Shown here piece by piece: positions 61,856 to 64,000 of a stretch of 64,000 nt of DNA. The position numbers were made by a program, and so were the translations under genes. The notes under the pieces are model-generated. The model searched no databases, had not been told where the DNA came from, and saw only the letters and a list, made by a program, of their open reading frames with translations. Each line of letters starts with the position of its first letter. Positions within the stretch are counted from its first letter, which is position 1. Source of the DNA: Verrucomicrobiota bacterium JB022 (GTDB lineage Bacteria > Verrucomicrobiota > Verrucomicrobiia > Opitutales > Oceanipulchritudinaceae); the NCBI GenBank assembly GCA_030673845.1, contig JAUTCQ010000012.1:62001-126000 (forward strand), written 5' to 3'.

Positions 61856-62899
61856 ATGGCTTCTCCTGCTGAACTTGGATACGTCATGCCGCCCGAATGG
61901 GCGCCCCAACAAGCGGTCTGGTTTTCATGGCCGTGGCACGCTCATACCTGGCCGGACAGCAAGGACAAGGCCGTAGCCGAATACGCGGCATTTCTCGCCA
62001 CGACGACCCGCTATGCGCCGATCAAGATCGTGTGCGAGCGCAAGCAGCAGAAGGCCGCCGAAAAAGCTCTCGCCGCCGCACAGGCCGATCTGGATCGCGT
62101 GGAATGGGTCGACCTGCCTTCCAATGACGCCTGGATCCGCGACTTCGGCCCCACCTTCGTCAAGCACCGCGAGACGGGCAAGCTGGCGATGGTCGACTGG
62201 CAATACAACGCCTGGGGCGGCAAGTTCGCACCGTGGGATGAGGACAGTGCATTGGTCGAGCGACTGGAAGAGCGCTTGGAGATTCCGCGCTTTGCGGCAC
62301 CTTTTATCTGCGAAGGCGGCGCGCTGGAGGTCAATGGCCAAGGCCTGTGCCTCACGACCGAGAGCGTGTTGCTCAACCACAACCGCAATCGCGAACTGAC
62401 CGAGCCGACGATCACGCGCTACCTCAAGGAGTTCCTCGGCATGCGCGAAGTGGCGTGGCTGGAGCGTGGGCAGGCGACCGACGACACCGATGGGCACATC
62501 GACACACTGGCCCGCTTTTTCAAGGACGACGGCATCGTCGCCATCGTGACCGAAGACAGCCGTCACCACGACTACGCCGCCCTGCAGGGCAACCGGGAGC
62601 GTCTGGAGGGCTTGCGCACGGCTTCGGGTGGTCGTTTCGATCTCGCCTGGCTTCCCCTGCCCGAGCCGATCCATGTGCCGGGCGCGCGCGAAGAGTTCCT
62701 GCCCGCCAGCTACGCGAATTTCCTGATCGTAAATGACGGGGTGCTCGTGCCGGTGTATGGCCAGCCCAAGCTCGACGACCGCGCCTGCGGCATCCTGCAA
62801 GAGCTGTTCCCCCGGCACGAAGTAGTAGGCGTCTCCTGCCGCGAACTCGTCTGGGAAGGCGGCGCGGCGCACTGCCTGAGCCAGCAGATGCCGCGCTGA
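61856..62899 (+). CDS. aguA: Agmatine deiminase AguA
   Basis: AguA converts agmatine to N-carbamoylputrescine and ammonia. The 347-residue protein is a guanidino-group-modifying enzyme with a five-bladed fold. Catalytic residues are seen: Asp/Glu in DAWIRDFGPTFV near residue 94, His in DTDGHIDTLARFF near 217, and Cys in GGAAHCLSQQMPR at the C-terminus (near 341). AVWFSWPWHAHTWPD near the start is typical. It is 26 bases after a repeat unit and has no clear Shine-Dalgarno. Together with aguB it provides putrescine. Confidence 0.95.
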   Translation: MASPAELGYVMPPEWAPQQAVWFSWPWHAHTWPDSKDKAVAEYAAFLATTTRYAPIKIVCERKQQKAAEKALAAAQADLDRVEWVDLPSNDAWIRDFGPTFVKHRETGKLAMVDWQYNAWGGKFAPWDEDSALVERLEERLEIPRFAAPFICEGGALEVNGQGLCLTTESVLLNHNRNRELTEPTITRYLKEFLGMREVAWLERGQATDDTDGHIDTLARFFKDDGIVAIVTEDSRHHDYAALQGNRERLEGLRTASGGRFDLAWLPLPEPIHVPGAREEFLPASYANFLIVNDGVLVPVYGQPKLDDRACGILQELFPRHEVVGVSCRELVWEGGAAHCLSQQMPR

Positions 62900-62902
62900 T
62901 TC

Positions 62903-63763
62903 TTAGCGGAAGAGCAGCACGGGGATCTGGCAGGTGCGCACGAGGGCCGTCGTCGTGCTGCCGACAAAGAACTCCCGCAGGCGCGATTGCCCGTAGGCTC
63001 CCATCACGAGCAGTTGCGCCTTTTCGCGGGCCACGACCTCAGGGATCACCTTTTCGGGGTCGCCCGGCGGCTGGTCGACCACCACGTTGCGGCCCGCCTT
63101 CTTCAGGCTCAGCTCTGCCGCTTCCAGCTCCAGCTTGGCCGCATTGGATTGGGTGCCAACGCAGAGCAGGCGAATCGAGAGACCTTCGAAGAGGGGCGAC
63201 GTAGCCGCATATTCTGCCGCCTTTCGCGCACTGGGGCCGCCGTCAAAGGCGATCACCGCGCGCTCGATGGGCTGGAAAGCCCGGGCCGCGACCAGCACCG
63301 GGTGCTTGCTCGTGCGGATGACGCGCTCGAGGTTGCTACCGAGGTGGCCCTTGTCGAAATTGGCATGCTCACCGCGCTTGCCGATCACGATCAGCTCATG
63401 CGTGGCCGCAAATTCGCTGACGGCGTCGGCCAGACGACCGTGTCGCGCTTCGGTCTGGATCTGCACGCCAGCGATTCCTGCCGCTTCGAGGCGCGCCTGC
63501 GCCGCCTGCAGGATCGCATCGGCCCGAGACTGCGCCACGCGCGATTTGGCCCGCTCCAGCGCCACGAGCTCGTCAGACAGCTTCTGCTGGGCATCCACGC
63601 CGATAATGCCGCTAAAGTCGGCCTGGTAGGCGGCCACGGGCACGGGCTCAAGCATGTGCAGCACGCGCACGTCGCCCTGCAGGCGCTTGGCCGCCCAGGC
63701 GGCGTGGTCGCAAATGCTTTCGGCGTAAACGGAGCCGTCGGTGCAAACGAGGAGCTTGTTCAT
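62903..63763 (-). CDS. Tandem-domain universal stress protein
   Basis: This is a 286-residue cytosolic protein with two USP domains (about 1-150 and 155-286). The ATP-binding loops are present: ELIVIGKRGEHANFDKGHLGSNLERV in the first (GX2GX9GS pattern) and LLVMGAYGQSRLREFFVGSTTTALV in the second, each followed by a PVLV/PVLL strand. Tandem USPs bind ATP and respond to starvation or oxidative stress. Convergent with aguA, whose stop is four bases away. It lies just downstream of the SulP-type gene in the same direction, and such pairs are common, so joint expression is likely. Confidence 0.93.
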   Translation of the reverse strand: MNKLLVCTDGSVYAESICDHAAWAAKRLQGDVRVLHMLEPVPVAAYQADFSGIIGVDAQQKLSDELVALERAKSRVAQSRADAILQAAQARLEAAGIAGVQIQTEARHGRLADAVSEFAATHELIVIGKRGEHANFDKGHLGSNLERVIRTSKHPVLVAARAFQPIERAVIAFDGGPSARKAAEYAATSPLFEGLSIRLLCVGTQSNAAKLELEAAELSLKKAGRNVVVDQPPGDPEKVIPEVVAREKAQLLVMGAYGQSRLREFFVGSTTTALVRTCQIPVLLFR

Positions 63764-63781
63764 GATCTGGCGGGGCTGGGG

Positions 63782-64000
63782 TTAGTGGGCGCCGGCATTG
63801 TCCATCGCGCCGGGCTTGTCGTGCTGGGCTAGGCGGAGCACGAGGGTCTTGCTGGCTTCGTTGAGGCCAACCAGTTCCACTTCAGCACCTTCGCGGCGGA
63901 ACTTCAAGACAACGCGGTCGAGCGCTGTGATCGAGGTCAAGTCCCACAGGTGGGCACGAGAGACGTCGATGCGGATGTTGGGCACCACTTCGGCAAAGTC
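63782..64000 (-). CDS. C-terminal STAS domain of a SulP-family anion transporter (5' end outside window)
   Basis: The frame enters from the window edge and ends at 63782, giving 73 residues. The visible stretch RAHLWDLTSITALDRVVLKFRREGAEVELVGLNEAS, read in pieces, is the STAS domain that ends SulP sulfate/bicarbonate transporters; DLTSITALD is the usual core. The transmembrane part must lie beyond base 64000. It stops 18 bases before the universal stress protein gene. A free-standing STAS protein is less likely because SulP and USP genes often adjoin. Substrate cannot be told. Confidence 0.82.
   Translation of the reverse strand, partial: DFAEVVPNIRIDVSRAHLWDLTSITALDRVVLKFRREGAEVELVGLNEASKTLVLRLAQHDKPGAMDNAGAH

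Noticed and set aside
1-64000. CRISPR arrays, insertion sequences, tRNA and rRNA genes
   Set aside because: I found no regularly spaced direct repeats, no transposase-like frame, and no tRNA-like fold apart from tmRNA; a covariance-model search would be needed to exclude degenerate cases.

Overview
The window looks like a chromosomal segment of a diazotrophic bacterium of the Verrucomicrobiota, probably Opitutae. This rests on several traits together: GC-rich coding DNA, a molybdenum nitrogenase assembly cluster, a PEP-CTERM protein, very large TonB-dependent receptors, secreted enzymes ending in a W-x(n)-HF / D-x-D-x-DG tail, and a heme cluster ordered hemE-hemN-hemG-hemH-ccsA-hemA. The taxonomic call is inference; no 16S gene is present.

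Region 1 (1-12871) is a one-directional nitrogen-fixation block: nifN (5' end outside the window), nifB, a thioredoxin-fold 2Fe-2S ferredoxin, nifV, an unrecognised 170-residue protein, flavodoxin, nifJ (pyruvate:flavodoxin oxidoreductase), draT, draG, modA, modB and modC. It joins FeMo-cofactor assembly, homocitrate supply, electron delivery from pyruvate, post-translational control of NifH by ADP-ribosylation, and molybdate uptake. Several junctions overlap (nifV/hyp, nifJ/draT, draT/draG, draG/modA, modA/modB, modB/modC), implying translational coupling.

Region 2 (13099-20118) holds a PEP-CTERM protein, a large secreted subtilisin-like protease with two fibronectin III repeats, and a TonB-dependent receptor. 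The PEP-CTERM protein and the N-terminus of the protease appear to share a domain. Next comes tmRNA (ssrA, minus strand, 20248-20603), whose ends, acceptor stem and tag frame can all be read.

Region 3 (20699-30591) is centred on an AraC-type regulator. One arm (minus) has a Tat-exported zinc alcohol dehydrogenase, a cyclophilin-like protein, a RibD/DHFR-fold reductase and a LbH acetyltransferase. The other arm (plus) has a cupin, a DUF2255 protein, an MFS exporter, an SDR, a tautomerase and a Gfo/Idh oxidoreductase. It resembles an electrophile or aldehyde response regulon. An SRPBCC protein follows after a terminator.

Region 4 (30667-37836) has a Cys-rich copper-storage-like protein divergent from a DUF4396 membrane protein with a His-rich tail, then three oxidoreductive-metabolism genes: a pyruvate-oxidase-like TPP enzyme, an enolase-superfamily enzyme and an FAD/Fe-S D-lactate-dehydrogenase-like protein.

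Region 5 (38022-49105) has a GH43 arabinanase-like secreted protein, a winged-helix regulator, RtcB, a second TonB receptor, TypA/BipA and an FkbM methyltransferase. Clear intrinsic terminators separate most of these units.

Region 6 (49169-64000) is the heme cluster, split after hemN by a four-gene pseudopilin-type operon. Then come the agmatine-to-putrescine genes aguB and aguA, with related inverted repeats after hemA and between aguB and aguA. The window ends with a tandem universal stress protein and the STAS end of a SulP transporter (minus strand, cut by the window edge).
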